A stretch of DNA of 64,000 nt. Origin: Actinoplanes auranticolor (GTDB lineage: Bacteria > Actinomycetota > Actinomycetes > Mycobacteriales > Micromonosporaceae). Positions within the stretch are counted from its first letter, which is position 1, and each line of letters begins with the position of its first letter. The DNA lies in NCBI RefSeq assembly GCF_018332655.1, contig NZ_BOQL01000021.1, positions 310,001 to 374,000 of the forward strand, given 5' to 3'. Positions 1-8,404 of this stretch are shown one piece after another. The notes under the pieces were generated by a model. The model made no database searches. It saw only the letters and a program-made list of their open reading frames with translations, and had not been told where the DNA came from. The position numbers were made by a program, and so were the translations under genes.

Positions 1-290
1 GCCACCACGCCGGGGATGGCCGTCAGGGCCTGCTCGATCCGGGTCGACGTCTCCAGCGAGTGCCGGTCGGCCTTCAGCTCGACGAAGACGGTGAGCTCCA
101 GACCCAGCCGGGCGCGGTCCAGCTCGGCCCGGTAGCCGGCGATGATCCCCTGCTCCTCGAGCGCGCGCAGGCGGCGCAGGCAGGCGGACGGCGACAGCGA
201 CACCGCGTCGGCCAGGTCGACGTTGGCGATGCGGCCGTCGTGCTGGAGCCGCTCGAGAATGGCGCGGTCGGTGGCGTCGTACTGAGGCAT
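1..290 (-). CDS. Lrp/AsnC family transcriptional regulator (3' end cut by window)
   Basis: The first about 96 residues are visible; the C-terminal part lies beyond the window edge. The product starts MPQYDATDRAILERLQ and continues through an AsnC-type winged helix (NVDLADAVSLSPSACLRRL, about residues 24-42) into the start of the ligand-sensing RAM domain (LELTVFVELKADRHS). Lrp proteins sense amino acids and control amino-acid metabolism or transport. It is divergent from an APC-type transporter 112 bases away, a common regulator/exporter pairing, so control of that transporter is a reasonable inference. The family call is firm; the ligand is unknown. Confidence 0.9.
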   Translation of the reverse strand, partial: MPQYDATDRAILERLQHDGRIANVDLADAVSLSPSACLRRLRALEEQGIIAGYRAELDRARLGLELTVFVELKADRHSLETSTRIEQALTAIPGVV

Positions 291-401
291 ACGCACATTA
301 TGGCGTCACGGCACGGTTCGGCGACACAATCGTGCGCCGAAGACGGTTCCGGGCAGCATCTTTGCCATCGCGTGCGGCTGCGTACGGAACAAAATTGCGG
401 C

Positions 402-1745
402 ATGGAACTCAGCGTCTCCCGGGGTGTGGCCCTCTATGTCGGTGCCCTGCTCGGCCCCGGTCTGCTCGTCCTGCCCGGACTGGCCGCGGCCGCCGCCGGC
501 CCGGCATCGATCCTCGCGTGGATCGGCCTGCTGGTCCTTTCCGGCCTGCTCGCCGTGGTCTTCGCCGCCCTGGGCGTGGCCCGGCCGTCGAACGCCGGGG
601 CCGCCGCCTACGTGCGGGCCGGGCTCGGGATCCGGGCCGGCCGCGCCGCTTCCTGGTGCTTCCTCGCCGGCATCATCACCGGAGCACCCGTCGTGTGCCA
701 CATGGGCGCCGGTTACCTCGCTGCCTCTCTCGGCGCAGGCCGGGGAGGCACCGCGCTCGCCGGCGCCGCCCTGCTGCTGGTCGTGCTCGCCGTCACGCTG
801 TGCGGGGTCCGAACCTCGACGACGGTGCAGCTCGCCCTGATCGGTGTGCTCCTGGTCGTCGTCATCGTGGCGGTCGCCGGCGCGGTGCCGAGCTCGGCCG
901 CCGGCAACTGGCATCCGTTCGCGCCACACGGGTGGGCGGCCGTCGGATCCGCGGCTGCCCTGCTGATGCTCTCGTTCGTCGGCTGGGAGGCGATCGCGCC
1001 GCTGACCGTACGATTCGCCGACCCGCGCCGCCGGCTGCCCCGGGTCATCGGTATCGCGTTCGCGGTGACGACCGTCGTCTACCTCTCGCTCGCCGCCGTC
1101 ACCATCGCCGCACTCGGCCCGCGCGCCGGCACGGAGGTGCCGCTGGCTGCCCTGCTGTCCCTGGCCTTCGGCTCCGCGGGTTCGGCGGTGGCGGCGGGTG
1201 CCGCGATCGCCCTGACCGTCGGCACGACCAACGCCTACTTCACCGGAGGTGCCGCCCTGGCGCGATCGCTGACCGCCCCGGGGCGCCGGAGCGACCGCCT
1301 GGCCATGCCGCCGTGGCTGCTGACCGTCATGCTGGCCGCCGAGCTGGTGGCGACCTGGCTGCTCGGCACCGGCAGGGTCCCGGTGTCGGCCATGGTCACC
1401 GTGCCGAGCGCCTTCTTCCTCGCCGTCTACCTCGGCTGCACGGTGTCCGGCTGGCGCATCCTCACCGGTACCCCGCGCGCCGTCGCCGCCGTCGCCACGG
1501 TGGCCGTCGCCGCCGTCCTGTTCCTCAGCGGATACGCTCTGATCCCGGCTCTGCTGGTGACGGCCGTGACGGCGATGTGGCCGGTCCCAGCCGCCGATCG
1601 AGGAAGCCGACGACCGTGCCCGCCAGCGCGGTCCGGTGATCGGACAGCGCGTGACCGGTATCGAAGAGCCGGTGTTCCAGCCGGTCGGGCGGATGCTCCC
1701 GGCACCACTGCACCAGCGGGTGATGATGCGTGCCGACCGGCGTGA
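402..1745 (+). CDS. APC-superfamily amino-acid transporter (YjeH-like)
   Basis: An integral membrane transporter, predicted to exchange or export amino acids. The start chosen is MELSVSRGVALYVGALLGPG, which opens with the glycine-rich first helix typical of YjeH/APC proteins; about 12 hydrophobic segments follow up to about residue 390. The frame is open far upstream but that part is not protein-like. The natural protein probably ends near base 1580 (GYALIPALLVTAVTAMW). The remaining 55 or so codons read through the antisense of the hydrolase remnant and are Arg/Pro/Ala-rich, so the native stop appears lost. It is divergent from the Lrp/AsnC gene, which probably regulates it. Substrate unknown. 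Confidence 0.82.
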   Translation: MELSVSRGVALYVGALLGPGLLVLPGLAAAAAGPASILAWIGLLVLSGLLAVVFAALGVARPSNAGAAAYVRAGLGIRAGRAASWCFLAGIITGAPVVCHMGAGYLAASLGAGRGGTALAGAALLLVVLAVTLCGVRTSTTVQLALIGVLLVVVIVAVAGAVPSSAAGNWHPFAPHGWAAVGSAAALLMLSFVGWEAIAPLTVRFADPRRRLPRVIGIAFAVTTVVYLSLAAVTIAALGPRAGTEVPLAALLSLAFGSAGSAVAAGAAIALTVGTTNAYFTGGAALARSLTAPGRRSDRLAMPPWLLTVMLAAELVATWLLGTGRVPVSAMVTVPSAFFLAVYLGCTVSGWRILTGTPRAVAAVATVAVAAVLFLSGYALIPALLVTAVTAMWPVPAADRGSRRPCPPARSGDRTARDRYRRAGVPAGRADAPGTTAPAGDDACRPA

Positions 1746-2181
1746 CCGGATCGCGGCCCGTGCCGACGAGCAGCACCGGCCGGTCCGCCAGGCGCGGCGC
1801 GAGCCCGCCGCGGCGGCGGTCATCAGCGCGGCGAATCCGCCGAGGCTGTGACCGACCACGGCCACCCGGGAAGGATCCAGCCGGTGGCCCCGGCCATCGC
1901 GCCCCCGCGTACGGCGGCCGAGTCCTCGAGCACGTGGCGCCAGGACCAGGAACCGCCGTCCATGGCCTCGCCTACACCTCGTCGCATTCCCACGATGACG
2001 AGCCGCCGTGCAGCGCCGGCCGGTCGGCGGCGTACGCGGGAGTGTCGTGATCCTGCTCCAGCACGATCACGAGGGGCTCCGCGGCCTCGGGGCGCTCCGC
2101 CGGGCCGGGCCCGGCGACGAACAGCGCGGTCACCGCGGCGAGGGAAACGACTGCGGCACTGAGGGCGGTTCTGATCCGCAT
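1525..2181 (-). pseudogene. Decayed secreted alpha/beta hydrolase
   Basis: Hydrolase pieces lie in three frames. A signal-peptide-like start (MRIRTALSAAVVSLAAVTAL) runs from 2181 to a stop near 1972. A second piece reads WRHVLEDSAAVR near 1930. After a shift at a G-run near 1895, the nucleophile elbow DPSRVAVVGHSLGGFAAL appears. After another shift near 1795 comes the acid and histidine region, with VLLVGTGRDPVT and LFDTGHALSDHRTAL. Intact family members carry roughly 80 residues between the GHSLGG serine and the aspartate; here there are about 20, so internal sequence is missing as well as frame. The 3' end overlaps the 3' end of the convergent transporter. Whether the signal-peptide piece belongs to the same ancestor is less sure. 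Confidence 0.6.
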
Positions 2182-2413
2182 GGCACAGCTCCTGACGTCA
2201 TCCGGCGGTCCCGAGGTGGGCGCGGCCCGTCCGGCAAGGTTAGGTCGAGAATCCGGCGGCTGGGAGGGACTGGTGTCGGAGGTACTGACAGAACCTCCCT
2301 AGGATCGGGCCTCCTCCGGTCGCGGCGAGTGCCTCGATCCTCGGCCCCGGCCGGGTGGGAGGACCAGGCAGGCACCCGGCAGCGAACCGGCAAGCCCCGG
2401 GCGAGACTGGGGC

Positions 2414-4468
2414 ATGACTTCTTCGTTTCCCGCGCTGGTCGCCCGCACCCAGGGGTTCTCGCTCGGCCGTCCGCGCCGGTTCGTGGTGGCCCCCGACGGT
2501 TCCCGGGTGTTGTTCCTGCGCTCGCGCGGTGGCGCCGACCCGGTGGGCGATCTCTGGTCGTACGAGGTGGCGACCGGGACGGAACGCCTGCTGGTGGACG
2601 CCACGGCGCTCGGGGCGGCCGACGGGGCACCGCTGACCGAACGCGAGCGCGCCCGGCGGGAACGGGCGCGCGACCGGTCCGCCGGGATCGGTTCGTACGC
2701 CACCGACGCCGCCGCCCGCACAGCGGTGTTCACCCTGGCCGGCCGGCTGTACGCGGTCGACGTGACATCCGCCGGGGTCACCGACCTGGGCGCGCGGGAG
2801 CCGGCCGCCGAGGCGCGGATCGACCCGGCCGGCCGCACGGTCGCGTACGTGTGCGAGGCCGAACTGCGGGTGGTCGGGCGCGACGGCAAGGACGACCGGC
2901 CGCTGGCCGAACCCGACGGCCCCGAGGTGACGTGGGGCCTGCCCGAGCACGAGGCGTCCGAGTCGATGGACCGGTTCGAGGGCTACTGGTGGGCGCCGGA
3001 CGGCCGCAGCCTGGTCGCGGCACGGGTGGACAACGCCCCGGTGCAGGTCTGGTACGTCGCCGACCCCGGTCGCCCCGAGCAGCCACCGACCGCCCTGCGC
3101 TACCCGTCCGCCGGCACGCCGAACGCCGACGTCAGCCTGCACCTGCTCGGTCTCGACGGCAGCCGTACGCCGGTGGTCTGGGACCGTGCCACGTTCGAGT
3201 ACGTGACCCGGGTGGTCTGGGACGCGACCGGGCTGCTGGTGGTCGTGCAGAACAGGCGCCAGACGGTGATGCGGGTGCTGACCGCCGATCCCGTGACCGG
3301 CGCCACCACGGTGCTACGGGAGAACACCGATCCGGAGTGGACGACGATCGTCGCCGGTATTCCCGCGTACACGGCGTCGGGGGTCCTGCTCTGGAGCGTG
3401 GACGACGGCGACACCCGGCGGCTCACCGCTGACGGCGTACCGGTGACCCCGCCCGGCCTGCAGCTGGACGAAGTGCTCTCGGTCGACGGCGACACCGTGC
3501 TCTTCGCGGCCCGGCAGGAGCCGGCCGAGCGGCACCTGTGGACGTGGTCGCCGTCGGCCGGCCCGGCCCGGATCACCACGACTCCCGGGCTGCACGGCGG
3601 GCGCCGGGCCGGCGGGGTGACCGTGGTGGACGCGCAGACGCTCGACGGTGAGGCGGTCACGGTCGACGGTCGTGAGCTGCGCAGTCTCGCGGCCGAGCCG
3701 CCGGTCCGCCCGGCGCCGCGGCTGCTGACGCTGGGGGAGCGGGAGCTGCGGACGGCGGTGCTGTTCCCCACCGGGCACGAGCCCGGCACGGCACGGCTGC
3801 CGGTGCTCATGGACCCGTACGGTGGCTCCGCCGCGCAGCGGGCCGTCGCCGCCCGGTCCCGGTACTGGGCCGCCCAGTGGTTCGCCGACCAGGGTTTCGC
3901 AGTGGTCGTCGCGGACGGCCGGGGCACCCCCGGGCGCGGGCCCCGCTGGGAACGCGCCCGTGCCGGCGACCACGCCGGCCCCCGCCTGCAGGACCAGGTG
4001 GACGCGCTGCACGCCGCCGCCGGGCGGTTCCCCGACCTGGATCTGGACCGGGTGGGTATCCGCGGCTGGTCGGCGGGCGGGTACCTGGCGGCCCTGGCGG
4101 TGCTGCGCCGCCCCGACGTGTTCCACGCCGCGGTCGCCGGCGCCCCGGTGACCGACCAGCTGCTCTACAGCTCCCACTGGCAGGAGCGCACGCTCGGCCT
4201 GCCGGCGGAGAACCCCGAGGGGTACGCGCGCGGCTCGCTGATCGCCGACGCCCCGGATCTGCGCCGTCCCCTGCTGCTCGTGCACGGCATGATCGACGAC
4301 AATGTGCTGCCGGTGCACACCATGAAGCTGTCCGCGGCCCTGGTGGCGGCGGGCCGTCCGCACACCGTGCTGCCGCTGCCGGGTGTCACCCACATGGGCG
4401 TGTCGGTGCCGGGTCTCTGGGAGTACGAGCTGGCCTTCCTGCGGGAGTCCCTCGGCATCGTCCACTGA
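2414..4468 (+). CDS. S9 family prolyl oligopeptidase / dipeptidyl aminopeptidase
   Basis: A 684-residue serine peptidase of the DPP IV/acylaminoacyl-peptidase type, without a signal peptide and so probably cytoplasmic. The first about 430 residues form the beta-propeller domain (DLWSYEVATGTERLL; SESMDRFEGYWWAPDGRSL resembles DPP IV sequences). The C-terminal alpha/beta hydrolase domain carries the serine in GWSAGGYLA (about residue 553), the aspartate in HGMIDDNV (about 628) and the histidine in GVTHMG (about 660). Family members cleave short peptides, often after proline. It stands alone between a pseudogene and the pectate lyase region. Family call firm, substrate inferred. Confidence 0.92.
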   Translation: MTSSFPALVARTQGFSLGRPRRFVVAPDGSRVLFLRSRGGADPVGDLWSYEVATGTERLLVDATALGAADGAPLTERERARRERARDRSAGIGSYATDAAARTAVFTLAGRLYAVDVTSAGVTDLGAREPAAEARIDPAGRTVAYVCEAELRVVGRDGKDDRPLAEPDGPEVTWGLPEHEASESMDRFEGYWWAPDGRSLVAARVDNAPVQVWYVADPGRPEQPPTALRYPSAGTPNADVSLHLLGLDGSRTPVVWDRATFEYVTRVVWDATGLLVVVQNRRQTVMRVLTADPVTGATTVLRENTDPEWTTIVAGIPAYTASGVLLWSVDDGDTRRLTADGVPVTPPGLQLDEVLSVDGDTVLFAARQEPAERHLWTWSPSAGPARITTTPGLHGGRRAGGVTVVDAQTLDGEAVTVDGRELRSLAAEPPVRPAPRLLTLGERELRTAVLFPTGHEPGTARLPVLMDPYGGSAAQRAVAARSRYWAAQWFADQGFAVVVADGRGTPGRGPRWERARAGDHAGPRLQDQVDALHAAAGRFPDLDLDRVGIRGWSAGGYLAALAVLRRPDVFHAAVAGAPVTDQLLYSSHWQERTLGLPAENPEGYARGSLIADAPDLRRPLLLVHGMIDDNVLPVHTMKLSAALVAAGRPHTVLPLPGVTHMGVSVPGLWEYELAFLRESLGIVH

Positions 4469-4553
4469 CGTCCGCGCAATGACGGGGAAACATCACGGCC
4501 GTATCCCCGTAATCCGGACAGGACCTTGCCCTATCGATGAACGTCTCTCTATC

Positions 4554-4585
4554 CTCGCCCCAGGTAAGCGCTTACCTGGGGCGAG
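4554..4585. promoter_or_regulatory. 32-bp perfect palindrome, LacI-type operator candidate
   Basis: Bases 4554-4569 are the exact reverse complement of 4570-4585. The core AGGTAAGCGCTTACCT has the central CG and dyad of LacI-family operators. It lies 84 bases upstream of the pectate lyase start and is the only candidate control site there. The sequence differs from the TGGGAGCGCTCCCA sites elsewhere in the window, so a different LacI-type repressor (pectin-responsive, by inference) would bind. A transcribed hairpin role is an alternative. Confidence 0.65.
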
Positions 4586-4669
4586 CCGGCCGGCATGTTC
4601 GTCGGTGCCGTGGGGCGCTCCACCGGGCTTCACGAAACCACGGCACACGCGAGAGAAGGTGGGACGACG

Positions 4670-6235
4670 ATGAGACGACGAGTCGCATTGCGGCTGCAGG
4701 CGGCCCTGGGTACGGCGGCCGTCGGGGCCGCCATCGCGGTGGCCCTGCCGATGGGCCAGGCGTCGGCGGCGACCGGCGGGGTCACCGGCTACGCGACCCA
4801 GAACGGCGGGACCACCGGCGGTGCGGGTGGCCAGACGGTGCGGGCCACCACGGGAACGGCGATCCACGCCGCCCTGTGCGGCCGGGCCGGCAGCAGCACC
4901 CCGATCGTCATCGAGGTGCAGGGCACGATCAACCACGGCAACACCACCAAGGTGTCCGGGGCCAGCTGCAACACCGCGGCCGACAAGATCGAGCTCAAGG
5001 GGATCAGCAACGTCACGATCGTCGGGGTCGGCGGCGGCGCCGTCTTCGACCAGTTGGGCATCCACATCCGGGACTCCAGCAACATCATCATCCAGAACGT
5101 GACGGTGCGGAACGTCAAGAAGTCGGGCTCGCCGACCTCCAACGGCGGTGACGCCATCGGCATGGAGAGCACCGTGCGCAACGTCTGGGTCGATCACGTG
5201 ACCCTGGAGGCGTCCGGCGGGGAGTCGGAAGGCTTCGACGGCCTGTTCGACATGAAGGACAACACCCAGTACGTGACCCTGTCCTACAGCATCCTGCGCA
5301 ACTCCGGCCGGGGCGGGCTCATCGGCTCGAGCGAGAGCGACCGCTCCAACAGCTTCATCACGTTCCACCACAACGCGTACCAGAACATCGACTCCCGCGC
5401 GCCGCTGCTGCGCGGCGGCGTGGCGCACATCTACAACAACTCGTACGTGAGCCTCATCGAGTCCGGCATCAACTCCCGGGCCGGCGCCCGCGCCAAGGTG
5501 GAGAACAACCACTTCCGGAACTCCAAGGACGTCCTCGGCACCTTCTACACCTCCGAGGCCGGCTTCTGGCAGGTCAGCGGCAACATCTTCGACAACGTGA
5601 CGTGGTCCGCGCCGGGCGGCGAGAACAACCCCGCCGGACCCGACCCGCAGAGCAACACCACCGTGAGCATCCCGTACGCCTACACCCTGGACGGCGCGAG
5701 CTGCGTACCGGCGATCGTCAGCCAGACGGCCGGCGCCAACAAGGGTCTGCAGGTCTCCAACGGCAACTGCTCGCCGCAGCAGCCGACCCCGACCACGCCG
5801 GGACCGGCCACCCCCACGCCCACCCCGACCACTCCCGCTCCGACGACCCCGGCGCCGACCCAGCCCAGCGGCACGAACCTCAGCATCGGCGCCGGCTCGG
5901 ACGGCTCCAGCAAAGCCAGTGGTACGGGCTACGGCAACGTCCGCGACGGCGACCTGAGCACCTTCTGGTCCCCGGCCGGCGCGACCGGCTCGATCTCGAT
6001 CAAGTGGGGATCCGCGACCACGGTGTCCCGGGTCAACATCCGCGAGGCGTCGGGCTCGGCCGGCAGCATCGGCTCGTGGCAGCTCATCAACCATGCCACC
6101 GGCGCTGTCCTGGCCTCGGGCAACGGCGCGGGCGTCATCAGCTTCGCCGCGACCTCGCTGACGAAGATCACCTTCAACATCACCGGCTCGACCGGTGCGC
6201 CGAGGGTCGCCGAGTTCGAGACGTACGCCGGATAG
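4670..6235 (+). CDS. Secreted pectate lyase, PL1 family, with C-terminal discoidin-like CBM
   Basis: This 521-residue enzyme cleaves polygalacturonate outside the cell. The start at ATG 4670 follows a GAGAAGGTGGG ribosome site and gives a clean signal peptide (MRRRVALRLQAALGT... to ASAA, about 32 residues). The PL1 parallel-beta-helix domain spans about residues 35-370, with VWVDHVTLEA, GFDGLFDMKDNTQYVTLSYS, ITFHHNAYQNIDSRAPLLRG and AHIYNNSYV, the strings around the Ca-binding and catalytic sites of pectate lyases. A Pro/Thr linker (about residues 375-400) joins an F5/8-type C-like sugar-binding domain ending VAEFETYAG. It is preceded by a palindromic operator candidate and followed by a hairpin. 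Confidence 0.95.
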   Translation: MRRRVALRLQAALGTAAVGAAIAVALPMGQASAATGGVTGYATQNGGTTGGAGGQTVRATTGTAIHAALCGRAGSSTPIVIEVQGTINHGNTTKVSGASCNTAADKIELKGISNVTIVGVGGGAVFDQLGIHIRDSSNIIIQNVTVRNVKKSGSPTSNGGDAIGMESTVRNVWVDHVTLEASGGESEGFDGLFDMKDNTQYVTLSYSILRNSGRGGLIGSSESDRSNSFITFHHNAYQNIDSRAPLLRGGVAHIYNNSYVSLIESGINSRAGARAKVENNHFRNSKDVLGTFYTSEAGFWQVSGNIFDNVTWSAPGGENNPAGPDPQSNTTVSIPYAYTLDGASCVPAIVSQTAGANKGLQVSNGNCSPQQPTPTTPGPATPTPTPTTPAPTTPAPTQPSGTNLSIGAGSDGSSKASGTGYGNVRDGDLSTFWSPAGATGSISIKWGSATTVSRVNIREASGSAGSIGSWQLINHATGAVLASGNGAGVISFAATSLTKITFNITGSTGAPRVAEFETYAG

Positions 6236-6255
6236 CACCGCACCGCCGCACAACG

Positions 6256-6283
6256 ACGGGGTCGCCGCAGCCGGCGGCCCCGT
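6256..6283 (+). terminator. GC-rich hairpin after pectate lyase
   Basis: ACGGGGTCGCC (6256-6266) pairs with GGCGGCCCCGT (6273-6283), 11 pairs with one G-T wobble and a 6-base loop. It starts 21 bases after the lyase stop. There is no T-run, as is common in high-GC actinobacteria, so termination is inferred. Confidence 0.5.
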
Positions 6284-6318
6284 TGCGGCGCCTCCAAGGC
6301 ATCGATGGTGTGCGATGA

Positions 6319-6332
6319 TGGGAGCGCTCCCA
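6319..6332. promoter_or_regulatory. CebR/CelR box TGGGAGCGCTCCCA
   Basis: This is a perfect 14-bp match to the operator bound by the cellobiose-responsive LacI-family repressors CebR (Streptomyces) and CelR (Thermobifida). The dyad extends to 16 bp (6318-6333). It lies 22 bases before the TTG start of the Cip1-like gene, where repressor binding would block transcription or its start. The site is seen directly; the regulator gene is not in this window. Confidence 0.85.
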
Positions 6333-6354
6333 TACCTGCTCGAGGAGGAACGGT

Positions 6355-7137
6355 TTGAAGCCCATCGGCCTGCTGACCGCTGTGTCCGCGTTGACCCTCA
6401 GCCTGCTCGCCGGCAGCGGTGCCGCCGGCGCGGCGGTTGCCTCCGGCGCCCGTGACTGTGCGCGGCCCGGCGTGCTCTTCTGCGAGAACTTCGACCGGCT
6501 GCCCGTCGGCGGCGCCAGCAGCCTCGACTGGGGGATCGACACCCGCAACGGCACGCTGACCGTGGAACGCCGGGGCGCCGGCCGCGGCGGCAAGGTGCTG
6601 CACGTCCGTACGGTCGACAACGGGCGCGCCTTCCTGCGGGTGGACGATCTGGCCGTACCCCCGGGCGGTTTCTACGGCCGGATGCGGCTGCGCGTCGACG
6701 CGTTCCCCACGGCGCCCGACTGGGCGCACTTCACCCTGGTCGAGGCGACCGGCCCGGGCAGCGCGGAGATCGTGCGCCCGGTCGGCGGCCAGTACGTCCC
6801 CACCGTGGACCGGAACCTGTGGGGCATCGGCGCGGACGGCGGACCCACCGGCGACTGGACCGCCTGGACGGAATCGGCCCCGGCCGTCGCGGACACCTGG
6901 CAGTGCGTGGAATGGCGCCTCGACCCGGCGACGAACACGGTGACCACCTGGATCGGCGACGACATCACCCTGACCGCCGACGAGGACTCGCACGGCGGCA
7001 ACCAGGTCCCGTTCGTCCTGCCCGCCGTCGACACGGTGAAGATCGGCTGGCAGCTCTACCAGGGCGGCACCACCCCGGCCGGCTTCGACCTGTGGATCGA
7101 CGACATCGCCCTCTCCTCCCAGCGACTGGGCTGCTGA
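6355..7137 (+). CDS. Secreted Cip1-like polysaccharide-active protein
   Basis: A 260-residue exported protein. A strong ribosome site (GAGGAGGAA, 6342-6350) fixes a TTG start at 6355, followed by a signal peptide ending near AAGAAVASGA. The mature part is a single domain resembling the concanavalin-like fold of fungal Cip1 and its actinobacterial homologues (LFCENFDRLPVGG, FYGRMRLRVDAFP, WQCVEWRLDPATNTVTTWIG, GFDLWIDDIALS). Cip1 is co-induced with cellulases and related to polysaccharide lyases, so a role on plant polymers is likely. A perfect CebR box directly upstream supports cellulose-linked induction. The reaction is not known from sequence. Confidence 0.68.
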   Translation: MKPIGLLTAVSALTLSLLAGSGAAGAAVASGARDCARPGVLFCENFDRLPVGGASSLDWGIDTRNGTLTVERRGAGRGGKVLHVRTVDNGRAFLRVDDLAVPPGGFYGRMRLRVDAFPTAPDWAHFTLVEATGPGSAEIVRPVGGQYVPTVDRNLWGIGADGGPTGDWTAWTESAPAVADTWQCVEWRLDPATNTVTTWIGDDITLTADEDSHGGNQVPFVLPAVDTVKIGWQLYQGGTTPAGFDLWIDDIALSSQRLGC

Positions 7138-7149
7138 CGATCCTCCGGT

Positions 7150-7290
7150 TCAGCGGTCGACAGTCGAATCGGTGATGGCCCGGTGCGCGGCCACGGTCTC
7201 GGGATGCTCGGAACCGAGGACGCGCACCAGGTCCGCCACCAGCGCCTGCGTCACCGCCACCGCCACCGCCTGCGCCGGCCAACGCCGCGA
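7150..7290 (-). pseudogene. Possible C-terminal remnant of a tetratricopeptide-repeat protein
   Basis: Between the Cip1-like gene and the monooxygenase, one minus frame reads ALVADLVRVLGSEHPETVAA followed by about 13 residues to a stop at 7150. This resembles the last repeat of actinobacterial TPR proteins (..VLGPDHPDTL..). The frame is closed upstream by a stop after about 45 codons and has no start. It could be a chance open stretch. Confidence 0.3.
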
Positions 7291-7306
7291 GAATCACTCG
7301 TACGGC

Positions 7307-8344
7307 TCAGGGATGCAGCCGGTCGAGCACGTACGCGGCGTCGCGGCCGACTCCGCGCAGGGTCGCGGAGGCGAAGCTGCGCTGCTTCTCCAGGCCCACA
7401 TAACCCAGCCCCGGCACCACCGTGGACACCCCGCCCCGGTGCAGGGGCCTTCCGCCGGCGGTGAGCGCGGCGGCGGGCCGGAGATAGCCGAGGTCGGGGC
7501 GGTAGCCGGTGGCCAGGATGACCGTGTCGATGTGCTCGGCGGGGTGTCCGGGCCAGTGGGCGACATCCTGGTCGAGGCGGGTGAACAGGGGCCGCCGGTC
7601 GGGGCGGCCGGCACGGATCGCGGCGCGGTAGCGGCCGTCGTCGATGACCGGGATCAGGCGGCCGATCAGGCCGGGCGCCCAGCCCGCGGTGTCGAGGCCG
7701 GTGGTGGCCAGCCACCAGTGGAAGTCGCGGCCGAGGATCCGCTGGGACTGCCAGCGCAGCGGGGCGCGGGTGGCGATGGTGACGCGGGCGACGGTGGCGA
7801 GCTCGGCGGCGATCTGCACCGCCGAGTTGCCGGCACCGACCACGACGACGCGGTGACCGGTGAAGGGTTCCGGCCGGCGGTACTCGCTCGAGTGCAGGAC
7901 CGTACCGGTGAAGGTGTCCAGGCCCGGCAGGGCGGGCCGGTACGGCCGGCCGAATTCGCCGGTGGCCGCGACGACGGCTCGGGCCGTCACGGCCGGGCCG
8001 CGGTCCGTGCCGACGGCGAAGTGGCCGCCGGCCGTGGTCACCGAGGTGACCCGGCGCCCGAACTCGACCGGTGTGTCCAGGCGGGCGGTGTAGGCGCCGA
8101 GGTAGGCGATCACCTCGTCGCGGGCCGGGTAGTGGTCGGGGTCGCCGGGGAACGGCAGGCCCGGCAGGGCGGAATGGCGGGCGGGGGAGAACAGCGTGAG
8201 GCTGTCGTAGTAGTGCTGCCAGGAGCCGCCCGGCTGGTCCGCCGCGTCGAGCACGACCGCTCGCAGGCCGCGCGCCGTGGCGACGTGCGCGGCGGCCAGC
8301 CCGGCCTGGCCGCCACCGATGATGGCTACGTCCGTGTCTGTCAT
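7307..8344 (-). CDS. Flavin-containing monooxygenase (CzcO/ArsO-like)
   Basis: A 345-residue FAD- and NADPH-binding oxidoreductase. The N-terminal FAD motif is DVAIIGGGQAGLAAA and the second Rossmann motif is VVVVGAGNSAVQIAAEL (about residue 170). SWQHYYDSLTLFSPAR and VILATGYRPDLGYL are typical of the CzcO/YhiR-like group. It is divergent from an ArsR regulator with a candidate operator between them, the arrangement seen for arsO-type genes. An arsenic or metal link is inferred from that context only; other small-substrate monooxygenases share the fold. Confidence 0.85.
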   Translation of the reverse strand: MTDTDVAIIGGGQAGLAAAHVATARGLRAVVLDAADQPGGSWQHYYDSLTLFSPARHSALPGLPFPGDPDHYPARDEVIAYLGAYTARLDTPVEFGRRVTSVTTAGGHFAVGTDRGPAVTARAVVAATGEFGRPYRPALPGLDTFTGTVLHSSEYRRPEPFTGHRVVVVGAGNSAVQIAAELATVARVTIATRAPLRWQSQRILGRDFHWWLATTGLDTAGWAPGLIGRLIPVIDDGRYRAAIRAGRPDRRPLFTRLDQDVAHWPGHPAEHIDTVILATGYRPDLGYLRPAAALTAGGRPLHRGGVSTVVPGLGYVGLEKQRSFASATLRGVGRDAAYVLDRLHP

Positions 8345-8356
8345 GCTCCAAAAGTA

Positions 8357-8378
8357 TCGTCATATCGTTGAATGACGA
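8357..8378. promoter_or_regulatory. Candidate ArsR operator
   Basis: TCGTCAT (8357-8363) and ATGACGA (8372-8378) form a perfect 7-bp inverted repeat with an 8-base spacer, in an AT-rich island between the divergent monooxygenase and ArsR genes. Position and symmetry fit an ArsR-family binding site controlling both genes. Confidence 0.5.
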
Positions 8379-8404
8379 AATGAATGCGTGGGAGACTGGA
8401 CGTG

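Noticed and set aside
5766..5880. Repetitive CCGACCCC/ACCCCG stretch
   Set aside because: It encodes the Pro/Thr interdomain linker of the pectate lyase; codon-level repetition explains it.
4493..6253. 586-codon minus-strand frame opposite the pectate lyase
   Set aside because: Low-complexity Gly/Arg/Ala/Val translation. The plus strand encodes a complete PL1 enzyme with signal peptide.
7245..7275. Short run of CACCGC repeats
   Set aside because: Only about five degenerate units, within a GC-rich coding-like remnant; not a CRISPR or a meaningful microsatellite.
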